The translations under genes and the position numbers were made by a program. 64,000 nucleotides of DNA from Byssothecium circinans (Eukaryota; Ascomycota; Dothideomycetes; Pleosporales; Massarinaceae). The DNA lies in contig ML976996.1 of the NCBI GenBank assembly GCA_010015675.1, forward strand, positions 618,282 through 682,281, written 5' to 3'. Below are positions 45,945-58,615 of this stretch, one piece after another (position 1 is the stretch's first letter; every line of letters begins with the position of its first letter). The notes beneath the pieces are model-generated. The model was not told the DNA's origin. It ran no database searches and saw only the letters and a program-made list of their open reading frames with translations.

Positions 45945-48900
45945 TTTATGTCCTTGATGAACACAGTCTGCATCTTTCCGGGTTTAGCGCGTTGGGCTCT
46001 CTTATGATACCAGCTCTCTTTGGTCCACCTTTCTTACCGGACATTCTCCAAGGTTGCATGTCCAGACTTTCTGTCGGCAGGGTCGAGTATACGTGGGGTT
46101 CTTTCCGGTCAAACCATTGTGATGGTCGCACTTCCGTCACTATAGTTTCCTAATTCTCTTCTCCTATCTCTTCCTTCCCGATATGGGACTCGCTCGAGGG
46201 TGTTGCACTTTGGGCTTAATATCTAGCAGCTCGATATAGCGAGGCTACGCCACCAATCTGGGCTAGATCTCTATGGAGACGTAGACAGCTCTCCGGAGTG
46301 TGGGGTCGGTTATGGCAGCCATTGCTCCCATCGTAATAGGTCTCTCGTTTTAACATCTTGTTCCATGCCTTGTTTCACTCTCTGATCTTTATCAGAAACA
46401 TTTCTTTCCATCTTCCATCACCTGCCGATCGTCTGGGGGCCAATACCGTCACCGCTGGTTGTACCTGCATGCAATGGGCCGTCTTGGGGCGATACCAACG
46501 TCGTGCTCGGAGGCGCTGTTGGCTTTGTTGTTGTTCCAGCCGCTGGCACATGCAAAAGACGGTATTGAGATCTGAGAGTTACGCGTGTAGCGTCGCCTCA
46601 CGGGCACTTTAGGGTACGGCTGCGCTGCCGAAGCGAGCCGGAAGTTGTTTGTGCCCGCTTGGGCGAGCAGAACGTCTTCACGACAGATAGGGCGACGCCC
46701 CCGGTGGACTTGGTGGAAAACAACATGCCAGACGCCGCACCGCGAAGTCAATATACGCTGTTTCCTCGAAGTGGCACCACGCCCGTATGTATCTGCATAT
46801 CACTGTGGGCATGTGGGTCTTGGTCAACCTTGAACGTCAACGGCGATGGCAAATGTCGGCGCTGCATCCATCTCACGTCCAGTCTGGCTTAGCATTGTCC
46901 GCAACAACAGCCTAAATGGCTAATAGAATCGGCGGGAGACCGAGTACGTGCGAGAAGGCATGGCAACTTTACGACCCGACCAAGTCTTACAGCAACAATA
47001 ACAGCCTACGCAGAGTCACGACGGGCAAGAGGTAGGGAGCCCCTGAATGTTGCCTTGCGCGCACAAGTCGCGTCTGATCACGTGCATCGTGTAATGGTGG
47101 TGTTGGAGCCGAGAAGCAGGACCGACCACCACTTCAACAATGCTCAACGCTTGGTTCGAGCGCAATTGTGTGCACCTCTCCCTACGAGCCTGAAGCCATT
47201 GCTGCATTCCTACGTGGCGTCCCTTGTGCTGTGATCGGGGCTCTGGCATTCCATCTCATCTCATCTCATCTCTGCTCGCCGCGATGCAGTCGACAACACA
47301 AAAACGAAGCGCGTCGGCGGGCGGGTAGATCGGTGCGCAGTGCCAAGGTGTCTCTGCACGACGGCCGTTCTTCCGGATTCCTTAGCTCCCAGTTCGAATC
47401 TGTCAGCGCCCATTATTGCCTCCTCGCTTGAGTCGCTTCGCCAACCCCACTTGTTCGTTGCCTGCCCTAGTGTCTCAGGATGGTACCTCTCTTCCATCAT
47501 CCTATTCTCCGCCGCGCCCAACTCCCCTCGCCACCGCGTGTGCGCTGCTTTCTGCAAAGCGCTGCGGTGTCTTCTTTCGTGCGTCATCCGCTATTCTCGG
47601 AAGATTCCCGTGGCTTGGTCGATCCTCGCGCGGGCGAGGATGTCGAGCCGCATATAGACCGGGTCCTTCGCTATCACTTCATGAAACATCATATGCATGA
47701 GCTGATGGCCAATCTGAGCCCATCCATGCCAATGCGTCAACAAAGCCACTGTCGGCTTCCAAGCGGGTGCTACGGCTAGAAGGTTCCCAGTGCCGGCATT
47801 TCGTTGCCTCATCCGAGAACCACACCAGGAGCGAGCGGCATACACACATCGTAAGCATGGGGGATGGGCAGGGGGGATGAGCATGAGGATCAAAGGGTGA
47901 ACCATGATGGCCTACCACGGGAGAGGTACTTCCAGCTCATGCCCTCACATCCTTCTTTCCCATGGCGCTCTATGCCATGACGAGCTATAGCAAAGCATGA
48001 GGTACCTCTCGTTCAAGCCGCTCCTACACGGCAACGCCAGGCACCAACCCCCACCGTTTGTCCACAGGCCTAGCTCTCCCGCCGTCTGACTGTCTCAACA
48101 TGGCATACAGCTGTCTGCGCCGTTTTGGGAACTGCCCTGGTCCCCTGCACATTCGCCTCCTCCTACTAGCCTTCTCCAAGGACAGGCGGTGTCAATGCAT
48201 GTCTACTCCTGGCAATGGCCACCACGCTTGGAGCGTCTGCGCTGGGATTGCGCATGCAACACCTGTAACGGCGCTGGAGATCTTCTGTGAGCATTCTAGA
48301 AATACGTCCACCACGGCAGGGGCCTGACAGGGCTTCCCTGTCTTCAATAAGAGCCCAGGCAAACTACTCCTTGCCGAAGCTCATTTTGCAATGTCAGCCA
48401 CTCACAACACGAGCTCGCGGGCATTGCGAGGTGCAAATGACCTGCGATTACCCACCAGATCTAGTGCCAGGCGGCTCCCCGGTCACTGATCACCGCATTA
48501 TGCTTGACGTAGAATGCGTCCTGGGCTTTCCCTACTCAGCTAATTTCATACCCTTCAGGAACAAAGACCGTCTCGTGGGAAGACCCATAGCCTTTGGTGC
48601 TTGGACACAGATGTCCGTGTGGCAATTGCACGGGACCGGGCTTTGGAAGGGACTGTAGTGCCCGAAATTTCTTAATGCTCTCCCTCCTATCCTGCGTGAA
48701 CAAGTAGTTATAATGCACAGCATACCCATCTGTACCTCCAAGTCCAGTTTTTGCAAGGCTATATTCGGCAATCCCAACGTATAACACACGCGATAAGGTT
48801 CATCAAGCTGATGGCGCGTCCCTCCAGGCCCTACTTGCTGCAACATTTGTCAATATAACAAAACACGAACAATCCCAAACACGTGCGATACATACTCGTC

Positions 48901-49047
48901 GAGTCGGCCACGCACATCTCAAACTGGGCTCCCCTTCTGGTTCAGGTCTCACCGCGGCGGCCTGCCAGAGCAAGCTAGCTCTGGTAGTCTCCATGCATAT
49001 TCGCAACGCTGGCGAGCCCTTCCCGAGGCCAATACCTCGACTACACC
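45920..49047. other. Intergenic between the two-repeat SANT genes
   Basis: No gene is supported in about 3.1 kb. Frames such as 47480-47779 and 48287-48658 (plus) show no domain. The last part must hold the missing first exon and promoter of the next gene. Confidence 0.4.
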
Positions 49048-50161
49048 GTGACAGGCGATTCCGGAGAAGAACATCAGATTCCGACGTCAAACGTCGAACA
49101 CCCACAACATGTTCTCCATCAATCTTTCGGGGGCCTGCCGGCCTACTACCACCTGCAGCCACATCCGTCTCAAACCCTCCAGCATGCTGGCGCCGCCCAT
49201 CCAACCTACTCAGATATCGAGACACATCCACCACTTCATCAGCCGCATGCGCAGCTCTTACGCCATCACTCCATGTCACACCCGTCACCCTCCTACGAAA
49301 TGGCCTATCCGCAACCCCCGCAGCAGTCTGTCGCTACTGGGCGCAAGCGCAGCCATCCCGAAGAGCAGCACCTCCACCAACTAGATCTTCCAAATCCTCT
49401 TGCGCAACAACAGCCCTATGGCCAACCTCAGGATTCTATACAAGTCGGTCCCTCCCAGGGTTATTCTCTCCAGCCATATCCCCAACCCGCAACACCACAG
49501 CATCCGCTCCCTCATCAACACCATCACCATCTCCCCAACCAACGTCCCTCTAAACGGCAGCACATGGAAGGAGGTCCAGCTTCGCCCGGCCCCTCCCACG
49601 GACCTCCTAATGTTGTTGGCAGCGAGGGGATGCCGCCGCCAGCGCCGCGCCCACGCGGTCCCAAACTCAAGTTCACGCCCGAGGACGACCAGCTCCTCGT
49701 CGACCTCAAAGAGAAAAAGAACCTGGCCTGGAAGCAAATCGCCGACTTCTTCCCCGGCCGCAGCTCGGGCACTCTGCAAGTTCGGTATTGCACGAAGCTC
49801 AAGGCAAAGACAACCGTCTGGACGGACGAGATGGTAAGTGCCACCACAACCTGAAACGCAAGACGTCGAGAGATGCGGCCACAACTTCGGAGGTGCTAAC
49901 CCGAACGGGATACAGGTTCAGAAGCTTCGCAGTTCGATGCACGAATACGAGAACGATCGCTGGCGCATAATCGCCTCGAAAGTGGGGAGCGGATTCTCGC
50001 CGGCGGCATGCAGGGAAAAGGCAGAGGAGCTGGCTGCCATTGAGGCGGAGGAGGAGGAACAACAGGGTGGTTACACTCAATCACAACTAGGCGCAGCTGG
50101 CTCCAGCGATCCGGGACCCTCCTTCCAGTCCAACGATCCGAACCCTTCGTCTTTCCAATGA
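49048..50161 (+). CDS. Two-repeat SANT/Myb-like protein with His/Gln/Pro-rich N-terminus
   Basis: Exons 49048-49833 (5' limit uncertain) and 49916-50161 across an 82-nt intron (GTAAGT donor, GTGCTAAC branch, TACAG acceptor). The frame is open before 49048 but has no ATG; the first in-frame ATG is at about 49274. An upstream coding exon is therefore likely, perhaps joined at the GACAG before 49053. The N-terminal half is rich in His, Gln and Pro (HQPHAQLLRHH, HQHHHHLPNQ). Repeat 1: KFTPEDDQLLVDLKEKK, then WKQIADFFPGRSSGTLQVRY. Repeat 2: LRSSMHEYENDRWRIIASKVG, then PAACREKAEELAA. The intron between the repeats parallels the paralogue at 44794. It ends with an acidic EAEEEEQQ and a Ser/Pro tail. 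Probably a DNA-binding regulator; targets unknown. Confidence 0.8.
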
Positions 50162-53100
50162 CTCACCGCCCGATTCGAAGGACTTAGCGCATAGTGCATA
50201 TAATGATAGTAGGAGTCTTGATGGCCGGTTGTGCTGGTTCACAATCGACAAAACATACTCCCCTTTCGACTTTCCATTACGAACCAAGTAGCTCTGTAAT
50301 CGCCTTTCCTCTCTCACGACGTACAACGACTTCAACGGTATACCCTTCGTTACACTCGCTCGAACAATGACATCATAGGGCTATTCTCTTCTCCATACCA
50401 TCGGGTTATTTGAGCGCGGTTTCGAGAAAGCATAAGGGCGGCGTCGGGCGGCAACACTTGAGCCAGGTTTCATGGCTTTGCTTCTTCTGGAGGTATTTGA
50501 AAGGGATGGGATAGGGATATAACCATGGAATCAACACATCCGGCATACGGTTTTCTTTCTTTATAAGCAGGGCCAGGCAAAGAGGGGCTGGACGACGCAG
50601 GGACGACAAACTCATACGAAGCGCTGCAACTTTTGGTTTCAGAATACGCGCATGTTTGGATATCTTCTATCTGCGTCGAACAGGGCAATAAGAAAGAAGG
50701 CGGAATGATACCCGGGGATGATCATCCAGCTGTTTTTTGTGCGATGTATTTTTACTTTCCGTTTGTCTTTTCCTATGTAACCTTCATCAATCATCTGGGA
50801 GCCGCGGTTCGCCGAGTTTGTGGGGATTGTATTCATTATCTCCATGCATATCTCTCTCCTTTGTTACCCATCGTTTATGCCCCATGTGCCGTCTTCTTAT
50901 TCTATTCTCACAGTTTGCAACTACCAGGGCCACATATTGCCTTGTATAATTCACCTTTCTGTTTCACGTACATGGTTCCTTTGTCGCAATTCCCTCCTTG
51001 GCGGATGGTGGTCTTCATGTGTATTCTGACTGGGGGTGTGACTTCATTTTCTTCACTTCCGAAACACATTTTAGACGCCATAGCTGGATTGTAATACCTA
51101 CTGAAGTGAAGAACAGCCCGCGAAAATTAGAACACGATGTATTTGTAATCCCAAGACATGCAACTCCATCCTTATTCTGAACTGCATACAATGGCTTTTC
51201 TTCGTACATGCGTCCGTCTTTAATGATCCACAATGCTCTCTCTCTCGCATAAGTATGGATGGATGGCATGGTGGGTGTCGATGCACGCAACACAGGACTC
51301 GACACGTCCTGTACTCCACACGCGTTTCTGAAACCCTTTTCCTTCCGTTCTAAGACCTTTATGCCTTGGAACTGGGTGTTGGGATATTGGGATTTTGTCT
51401 ATCTCTCTCTCCTTCTCCCGCTCTTTTCCTCCCATAAACTTACCGAAACCGTGGGTCCCGATGGACCCATGCTTGTGGTGGGACGCGCGAGATGGGGGGC
51501 GCCGAGCATCGGGGAGAAAGAGACGTGTATCTCGCCGCCGCCGGCGACGCGTCTCGCGTCAGAAAAACCTCCCTACTCTGCTCCGGTGTTGACTTCGCGC
51601 TGAGAGAGGTCATTCATCCGCCACTGCTGGGCATCGGATTTGGGTGATGACGGAAGTCGATGGCGTAATTTGTGTTCTAAGCGATGCTGCAATGGGCCGC
51701 GAGTTCACGCGCGCGGATTTTGTGGCTTTCTGCGAAGAGCTGCAGGTTTTGTCACATACGATGGAGACAGACAGACATGGGTGACAACTCGGCAGCCCTG
51801 CAGCGTCAAAGGGTATGTTGCGCAGCTCAGTTGTTGCCTGGGCCCTTCGCTACCTTCTGGCCACTGAGTGTCAGCACAAGGGGACGCGCTCTGCGGTTTT
51901 CGGAGGAGAGCGTTCCTTTCCTGAAGGAAGAACAGTTTTGCACAGTCAGCACCTCGAGGGTCGCACATCGCCTTCATGTCTCCGAGCGCAATTGGTACTC
52001 CCTCTTTCGTACACGTCCTTTTCTTTTCTTTTCACCCATCTCTCTTTCCTCCAGATCTCCCGTCTTCCTGAAATATTACCCTTCACGGCGACGTCAAGAT
52101 TGCGTTTTTTTGTTTCTAAGATCTCCCTACCCGCTGTATACCTACCGTCGGACAATCGACGTTCTCTACTAAATATCACTCCTCTTAATCCCACGATAAT
52201 AGGTCCGATACCATTAACCATGGCCCATGGACCAGCCACAGCGCATCCTTTCCTCGCCTCGGACGGTGGGGTTGGGGGCGGATCTTATCACCCGCCATTC
52301 CGATGATATCTCCCAGGTTCAAGGATATGCCATGATGATAATCCACAGCTTAACCTTAACAGATGAAAATCCTGTTTATAATACCCGCGGCGGGATATTT
52401 GGGATGGAGCTAATAGTTACCTAGCGCTTGGGCAATAAGAACGACGCACAAGCCACCGCGTGCGCCTAAATAATTATTGTCACCAATAGTTTCCGTCACA
52501 TCGGGGCTTTTCCTCTTGCAGTGGCGGGGGATTGGGTGAGTCTAGTATCGGAGTGCCGTTGTGGAGTTTTCGATAGTGGGATGTGAAGTGATGGCCGTTA
52601 GGCCGTTGAGGAGTGCGTGGTGACGGGTATGAACGGCTAGCGCTTGCTCTCAACTCACTCGCCTACCTACACAGTGGCATGTTGAAGTAGCATCGCGGAA
52701 GTCCTCAGGCGAAATTTGAAAACCTACTATATCCTACCGTACTCTGCAAACTTTGTTCTGTGCTCATGTTCGGTACCGAAGTATTAGCTACTGCCCCATT
52801 AAATCCTACGATCTCCAAACCTTCCTCGTTCGTTCGCCTGGCTTCCGTTACCCACCGGCATCCCAGTGCTTAATACGTGCTGAGGTATTGGCGCCGTTGC
52901 CTCCTCCTTTCGTCCCGTGCGAATCAGCAAAATGCGACTGGTGGTGGGAGATGACTGGCTCACTTCACTCGACCGGTAGATGTGTAGGGTTGGGTCTTGG
53001 TACGGCACGGCTGCTGTGGTAACTGTGCTGTTCGGCACTTGGAGACCAAGTATTGCCTCGCCGCCTCGCCTCGTCTCGCCGTGAATAATAATAATGATGG

Positions 53101-56100
53101 GGTACCGCGATCCGAGTTGGGGGTGCATATCGGGCAGGCCTCGCTGCTTGTGCGAAAATTTTCCTAACTGTGGCGCTTTCTCACATCCCAAGGCGTGCCG
53201 TACTGTCTCACTTCCCATGTATGAACTACATGCGCTCACTGAGGAAAGATACACACTGCGAGTCGTGCCTTAATCCAGCATCATCGCCCCTCCTTAACAC
53301 AAATACCCATCCTCAACATTTCTCACCGACCTTGAAGATCCACACAAACTTTTCTATAGTAGGTATTGCCACTCCAGTCAATACTTCATGAAACAGATCG
53401 ACAGTATTACCGGTACCTTAGATGTGCTTACATACAGGAGGTATTCAAACTTTGACCCCTTCCGTTCGTCCATGGTGTCTCGCTCCACCATCTGGTTGTC
53501 TGTGGCGATCGAGCCACGTTTTTGATATGAGTGGCGACAGTGCGGGCTGACGGGTGGAAGGGCGATCTTCATTGAAGGAGCTTGGCCGTGGCTCAACATA
53601 GATGCTATATGCAGCTAAATAATGCATATGCAAGACAAGAAGATGAGTCGTTACGAGTAGAGCGGATGATGAGCACGGGAGGTACCGGTTGAAGAGTGGC
53701 ATCGGTAGGCAGCCGATGTCTGCAGCTTTACCTTACCTACTGCAGTAGAGCTTACTTCAGGGATAAGGTCCCATGCTATTGCACATCTTCTTCTCGCGAC
53801 GTCATTATCTTAGAACGGTGGTGTGGAACGATGGCGGGCAAAAGGGATAGAACCGGTACTAAGATCAACATATGGAAAGTCATCGGCAAGGGGTTGCTTT
53901 GAAAATTCGCCTTTACTTTCCATTTGAAACGAAGAAGAAATAAAATATTGCTATCGGTAACAGGATCACGATCACCGCTCTATTTCCAGGAACCTGCACG
54001 AAATTTTCTTTGTCTCACCGATTACCGCACGCTACAGCTACGTGGCGGCATGGAACTTAGTAAGTCAGCCTTGTGAAACCTACTGCCCCTGCGTTTCTCA
54101 GCGGGATTTTCTTGTTTCCTTGCCCTCGCAATAGTATAATTGATCTTCTGTATGGTTTCTCATGAGTATAGTAGAAGGTGTTTAGAGTCTTCATCCATAA
54201 TGAGTGGCTGTTCTCGTGAGGACGACTGGCCGTCACTGAAGATCCATCGCAACGCCGCAGCACCACTATGAGCTAAGCGAAATAGAAAAACTTTTATTAG
54301 CTCTTCACGATGGTGACCGGTGCAAGAAAGCCAATAAGAGGCTGTGTTGGGCTTATTTCTTTTTCGCCAGTCAGGTGAGGATGACATACAGCCTATATGT
54401 GCTCACAGATATAGCCTAGATTCCGCGGGCTGCGGCAAGGCGGTAGGTACAGGTGTCCGAGCGAATCGTCTGTAAACAAGCTCCGAGAGGGAAAGAAAGA
54501 AGGAGAGAAGATATGAGGCTTCAGCGACTACGTGCAGTGTGGCACAACGGTGAAAGTACAACAAGTGAGTGTTTGGACGACAACATTTTATAAACTTTCT
54601 TCACGTATTGGAGACAGCTAAAAATACTCAAGGTGGCGCCAAAGAGCCGAAGTCTGGGAGTGAGGTCTTTCGGAATGGACTGGAAGTCTCACTACCGAAT
54701 AGCAATAAGCGACCAGAAGTCGGTGAAGGATATATCCGCAGATAAAACAGACGAGGAAAACAATGACGGGTAGGAAGGCTTTTGGTTCTTCTCTAAATCT
54801 ATAAAGGTGATAATGATTGCAGCTTTATCTGCGGACCCTAGAATAACGCCCTTCTAGCAAACGTTAAGGCCTGTTTGAGTGAACGATAGTGCAGTGACGT
54901 TTATGTCTTTGTGTATACGGATCTTGTTACTACCTTTCTTGTAGTTTTACAATCATCAGTTTCATCGTAATAGGTCAGGTCACGACGTTATCTATTTGAC
55001 TATTTAAATATGCTTTTGCGCCACAGCCCGAACCTATACAAGTATAAATGCACCATCGCTCTTCAATCTAAAATAAGTTTTAAATGGTTTTAGTCTCAAT
55101 ACTACTTCTTTTAAGAAGTGAGAAGTCGGTTCTTTGGTTCGTTTTCGTAGTCATGAATACGTACTCACAACCCACGTAACGACATGGTATATATAACAAT
55201 AGTCTAACTATATTTGCAACTCAGAAGTGTCAGCTTGTGGCCTATGAATGCTGGCGCCACTTTGGTGTAGCACCCAAGATGTGTTAGTAACGTTTGAATG
55301 CAACAGGAAATCCGCAATCCACTAAGAAGTATGCAAGACCAAAGGTTGGCTAATTGCATGCAGACCCTACCCTTGGAATATGCATGATTGAGGGTAGTCA
55401 TAGGATGCACAGCCGTTGACGTTTGTTCCTCGTTTCGAAGGCACTGAGCGTGATAAACACACACTGCGCCTGCAGCACCCCTAGATGCTGGCTAGGAAGA
55501 CGACCCTACATGCATGGCGACCTAGAAGACGACCACGAAGCGAAGAGAGGGCTGGGTGGTCGTAGTTGTCTTTCTCTCCGCGGCTGCACTGGTCTCGAAC
55601 GCGATAGTCAGGGGGCGACAAGCGGAGTGCCACGAACTGCTTGGACAGCCACTGACAGCCCGGAATGCCCATTATTCACAACCACTTTCGACCACGGCGG
55701 CTTTGCTACAATGTCACCTTGACCGGCCATTGCAAAATTTAACTGGTTCGGCGTAGGCTGGCGGCCAGAGCGTCACCGGGCGGTGGGCGGGAAGATTATG
55801 GAGATGATCTAGGTAGGCCACGTAGGCGAAGCGCCGAGGCGGGTGATTCCTATCTCACTATGCATGTGAGCTTCTGTTATTGACAGGATGCGGTAGTCCG
55901 GTGCCCTCCGCAACTCACAAGCTATTCGACCAATATGTGGACCATCGTTGAGTCACTCCAAAGCCTGTCAATAGAAAAGCCATCGTGGCAATAGTGACAG
56001 CAAGGTCCCTGGATGTCGGTCAATAACCCGGAGGGTTATGTAGGCATGTGTTGTGGAGATACCTGTGTGGGAGCCGCTGTCAGCAGAACCGGTTTTGTGC

Positions 56101-56378
56101 TGTAAGCCATGCCCCGGAAGTTCGTATCGAGTGATACTGGCACACTTTCCGCTTTCAAAGTTGAGCAGACTAGTGGGCACTTGCGATTCACGGCCATTTC
56201 TTATGCGTAGTTGAAGATGGACTTAGGAGCCCTGGGAGCGCTTTGTGCTCGTGGTGCGATGGACGTTGCGGTCGTGAGAAGTTGACACCGGCCCTTCGCG
56301 AGCAGACCAAACTCCGGAAGACTTTCAGAAGAGATTTTGACGGTTCCTGCATCGATTCTGTAAGTATCAACATTCATC
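50162..56378. other. Gene-poor region, no supported gene
   Basis: 6.2 kb. A hydrophobic 153-codon frame at 50633-51094 and several 100-160-codon frames at 51.2-52.3 kb have no starts, splice context or domains that I trust. 53.9-55.2 kb is AT-rich with plus-strand TATA sites near 54588 and 55041 followed by C/T-rich or A-rich words. Confidence 0.4.
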
Positions 56379-56918
56379 ATGCCCGCTGTGTATCCCCCTC
56401 ACGCTGCCGAGATAACATTGAATGAAGTGGCAGCTACTGAGCTAGCATTTCCTTCGCATCGTATCACCTTCGCACAAACGAGATTTCTCTCCCCGACCGT
56501 ATCCACATCTTCTCCCTTAGATTTCGGTACCATCTCTTACGCTCATGCTATCGTCATGACTCCGTCTCTCGAACCGTCATCTACCCCAGGACAAAGCGTC
56601 GATGCGTATGGAAGCTTCACGGAAGCTAAGAAGCCGGGAATACCGAGACTCCTAAGGTATGGATGGTACGCGATCGTGCCTCTATGCTGGTGTGGACTTT
56701 CCGAGACATTGCCATCTCATCCCGGAGTCGAGGCTATGGGACTGAGGATTAGGCAGAATCGAGTCGGAGATCAAATATGGGTTGAACTTGAAGGCCTCGT
56801 GCAGATTTCGCCCAAGTGCCCGACTTTCAAGCATCATGCAGTCCACGGGATGCGATCCAGCCCGGAAGGTATGGCTAGCTCGAGCTCGACCGGTTTGAGT
56901 GATCACCGTCCAGGCTGA
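56379..56918 (+). CDS. Hypothetical protein, 179 aa, weak support
   Basis: An ATG-started frame of balanced composition with a Ser/Thr/Pro-rich first half and a more ordered second half (LLRYGWYAIVPLCWCGLSE, then RQNRVGDQIWVELEGLVQ). No family is recognised. A GTAAGT donor lies 23 bp before the ATG and closes another protein-like frame from 56243 (ALREQTKLRKTFRRDF), so the true gene could be spliced differently. It stands alone in a gene-poor stretch and may be spurious. Confidence 0.25.
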   Translation: MPAVYPPHAAEITLNEVAATELAFPSHRITFAQTRFLSPTVSTSSPLDFGTISYAHAIVMTPSLEPSSTPGQSVDAYGSFTEAKKPGIPRLLRYGWYAIVPLCWCGLSETLPSHPGVEAMGLRIRQNRVGDQIWVELEGLVQISPKCPTFKHHAVHGMRSSPEGMASSSSTGLSDHRPG

Positions 56919-57114
56919 TGGGAAGACGAGGACCCGCGACCCAGGATGCATTATCTTTGGGTCCGCAGTACCGCTCGGGCGGCAATTCACAAGTCAAACA
57001 GTGAAATATAGTCAAAGCGGGCTGATACGTGGGGTAAATAAGAAGGAAAATCCGCAGTGGAGTGGAGGACGGGTGCCGGAGAGAGCATAACGTTGAGCTT
57101 ATATTATAATGCAT

Positions 57115-58615
57115 GAAAGTTGGGGAGAGTTATTTGAGATCCCGACAATCAAGCGAGGCTGTTGAAGATGTCTGGATTGTTATTGTTACTTGTCGCACCG
57201 TTGTCTCGACATCTTCTAGTATGCTTTGAAGTTGATGCAGAACTGCTTATTGTTCCTCTGAAGTTCAAGTAACCGTACTACGAGCCGCGTGGAACAGATT
57301 TGTTAGTATGTATCATGTGGATTATATCTGGACATTGATAATCACGAGGGAGCAGGGGTGTCACGTGGATCTTTGTCATGGGGGCTTTTGCGACACTTCT
57401 CGCTATTACTGCAGCTATATGTTCCAGGACTCATCCTTTGGTAAATTAGATATATAGCAGGACCATATACACGCTAACACTATCAGAACTCTACTTTGCT
57501 GTTGTGCATTGTGCAGGAATAAGTACGTACACCACGAGCATGAATGCAGTAATGTAAGCGAATATTCATGCTATAGAGTGATATACAAGCAGCACGTTTC
57601 ACCGCAACCTCATCTTCATTTATAATTCCTTATCACCGATAGCTATTGCTGCCGTACGAAGGAACCTTGGCAGGGTCGAGACTGAATCGACAGTTTTCCG
57701 TAGTGCGCAGGGAATTTTGTTGGGCGGTGCACTACGGAAAACCAGCCGCTGGTTTTGGATAACACACGGAAGATAGCCTCCCAGCAGGCCAAATCCCGCC
57801 CACCGCCTCTGCCAGATAATTTCGCGAGTAGTAGTAGTAGTTAGAAGCGCAAGTCATCGTCTCGTAGACGCAATAGCATATCTAAAACTGTATAAGAAGA
57901 CTGTAGCAGCGGAGTAAATAAGCCTTATTAAAATTAGATACTATATACAACCGTTATTTCTACAGCGATGGGGTAGAAATATAGAAGATGAAGGGAAGTC
58001 ATCCTCAGCGCAGTTATAGCGAACTCATGCACCGCATTATGGCCATGGCGTCAATCGGGAACCACAAGGTTGTGCGGCGTGCGAGGGGTGCAGTGGAGTG
58101 CGACAGGACAATCGACGCGGATTTTGACGATAGCAGCGGCGGAAGTCGGCGGTTGGGTGGTGGTGTCGAGGGTAGTGGTGGGTGGTGTGGTGTGTTGGCT
58201 CGGGCATGTTTGTTGGGGCCATCGCTCGGGGCAACGAGGCTCTCCAGCCACGCAAAAGACCTACTTTAGTATCCTGAAAGCCTAAGTTAGTACCCGGCTA
58301 ATACTAAGCGTATTGTATAATTGGCTATTCACCCTTGTTTTAATTTGCCGCTACACGACTATATGACGGCTCAAAATACGCGCGCGCCATTTCGCTGTCT
58401 GTGCGCATTAGCACCGCACTCATCACCGCAAACACGGCCCTCCAATGCGCGCGCCATACATTCAGGCATAGCTCTTGCGAGGCGTTTCCGCTATACTGAT
58501 GTCGCCAATGATAGCAATCAGGCTTCAAATTTTTCTTTTCCCTCTCCGGCCCCGTCACAGCGGGGTTGTACTTTCTTTAAGCAGCCAACTGTGCCATCAC
58601 CCAAACCGCCACATC
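57115..58615. other. Intergenic with transposon-like hairpin
   Basis: No gene is supported. It contains the 13-bp inverted repeat at 57694-57741, followed by AT-rich sequence (57840-57980) that looks like element debris. The last 300 bp are the probable promoter of the second kinase gene. Confidence 0.45.
57694..57741. repeat. Perfect 13-bp inverted repeat, transposon-end-like
   Basis: TTTTCCGTAGTGC (57694-57706) and its exact complement GCACTACGGAAAA (57729-57741) are separated by 22 bases. The left arm is preceded by CAG, and CCAGC follows the right arm, so it resembles two facing ends of a DNA transposon. It could be the remains of an element that lost its inside, or a nested pair of ends. 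Confidence 0.6.

Noticed and set aside
47390..47405. AGTTCGAATCTG word resembling a T loop
   Set aside because: No A box and no acceptor pairing in the flanks.
50633..51094. 153-codon hydrophobic plus-strand frame
   Set aside because: The hydrophobicity comes from T-rich DNA. There is no signal-peptide logic and no domain.
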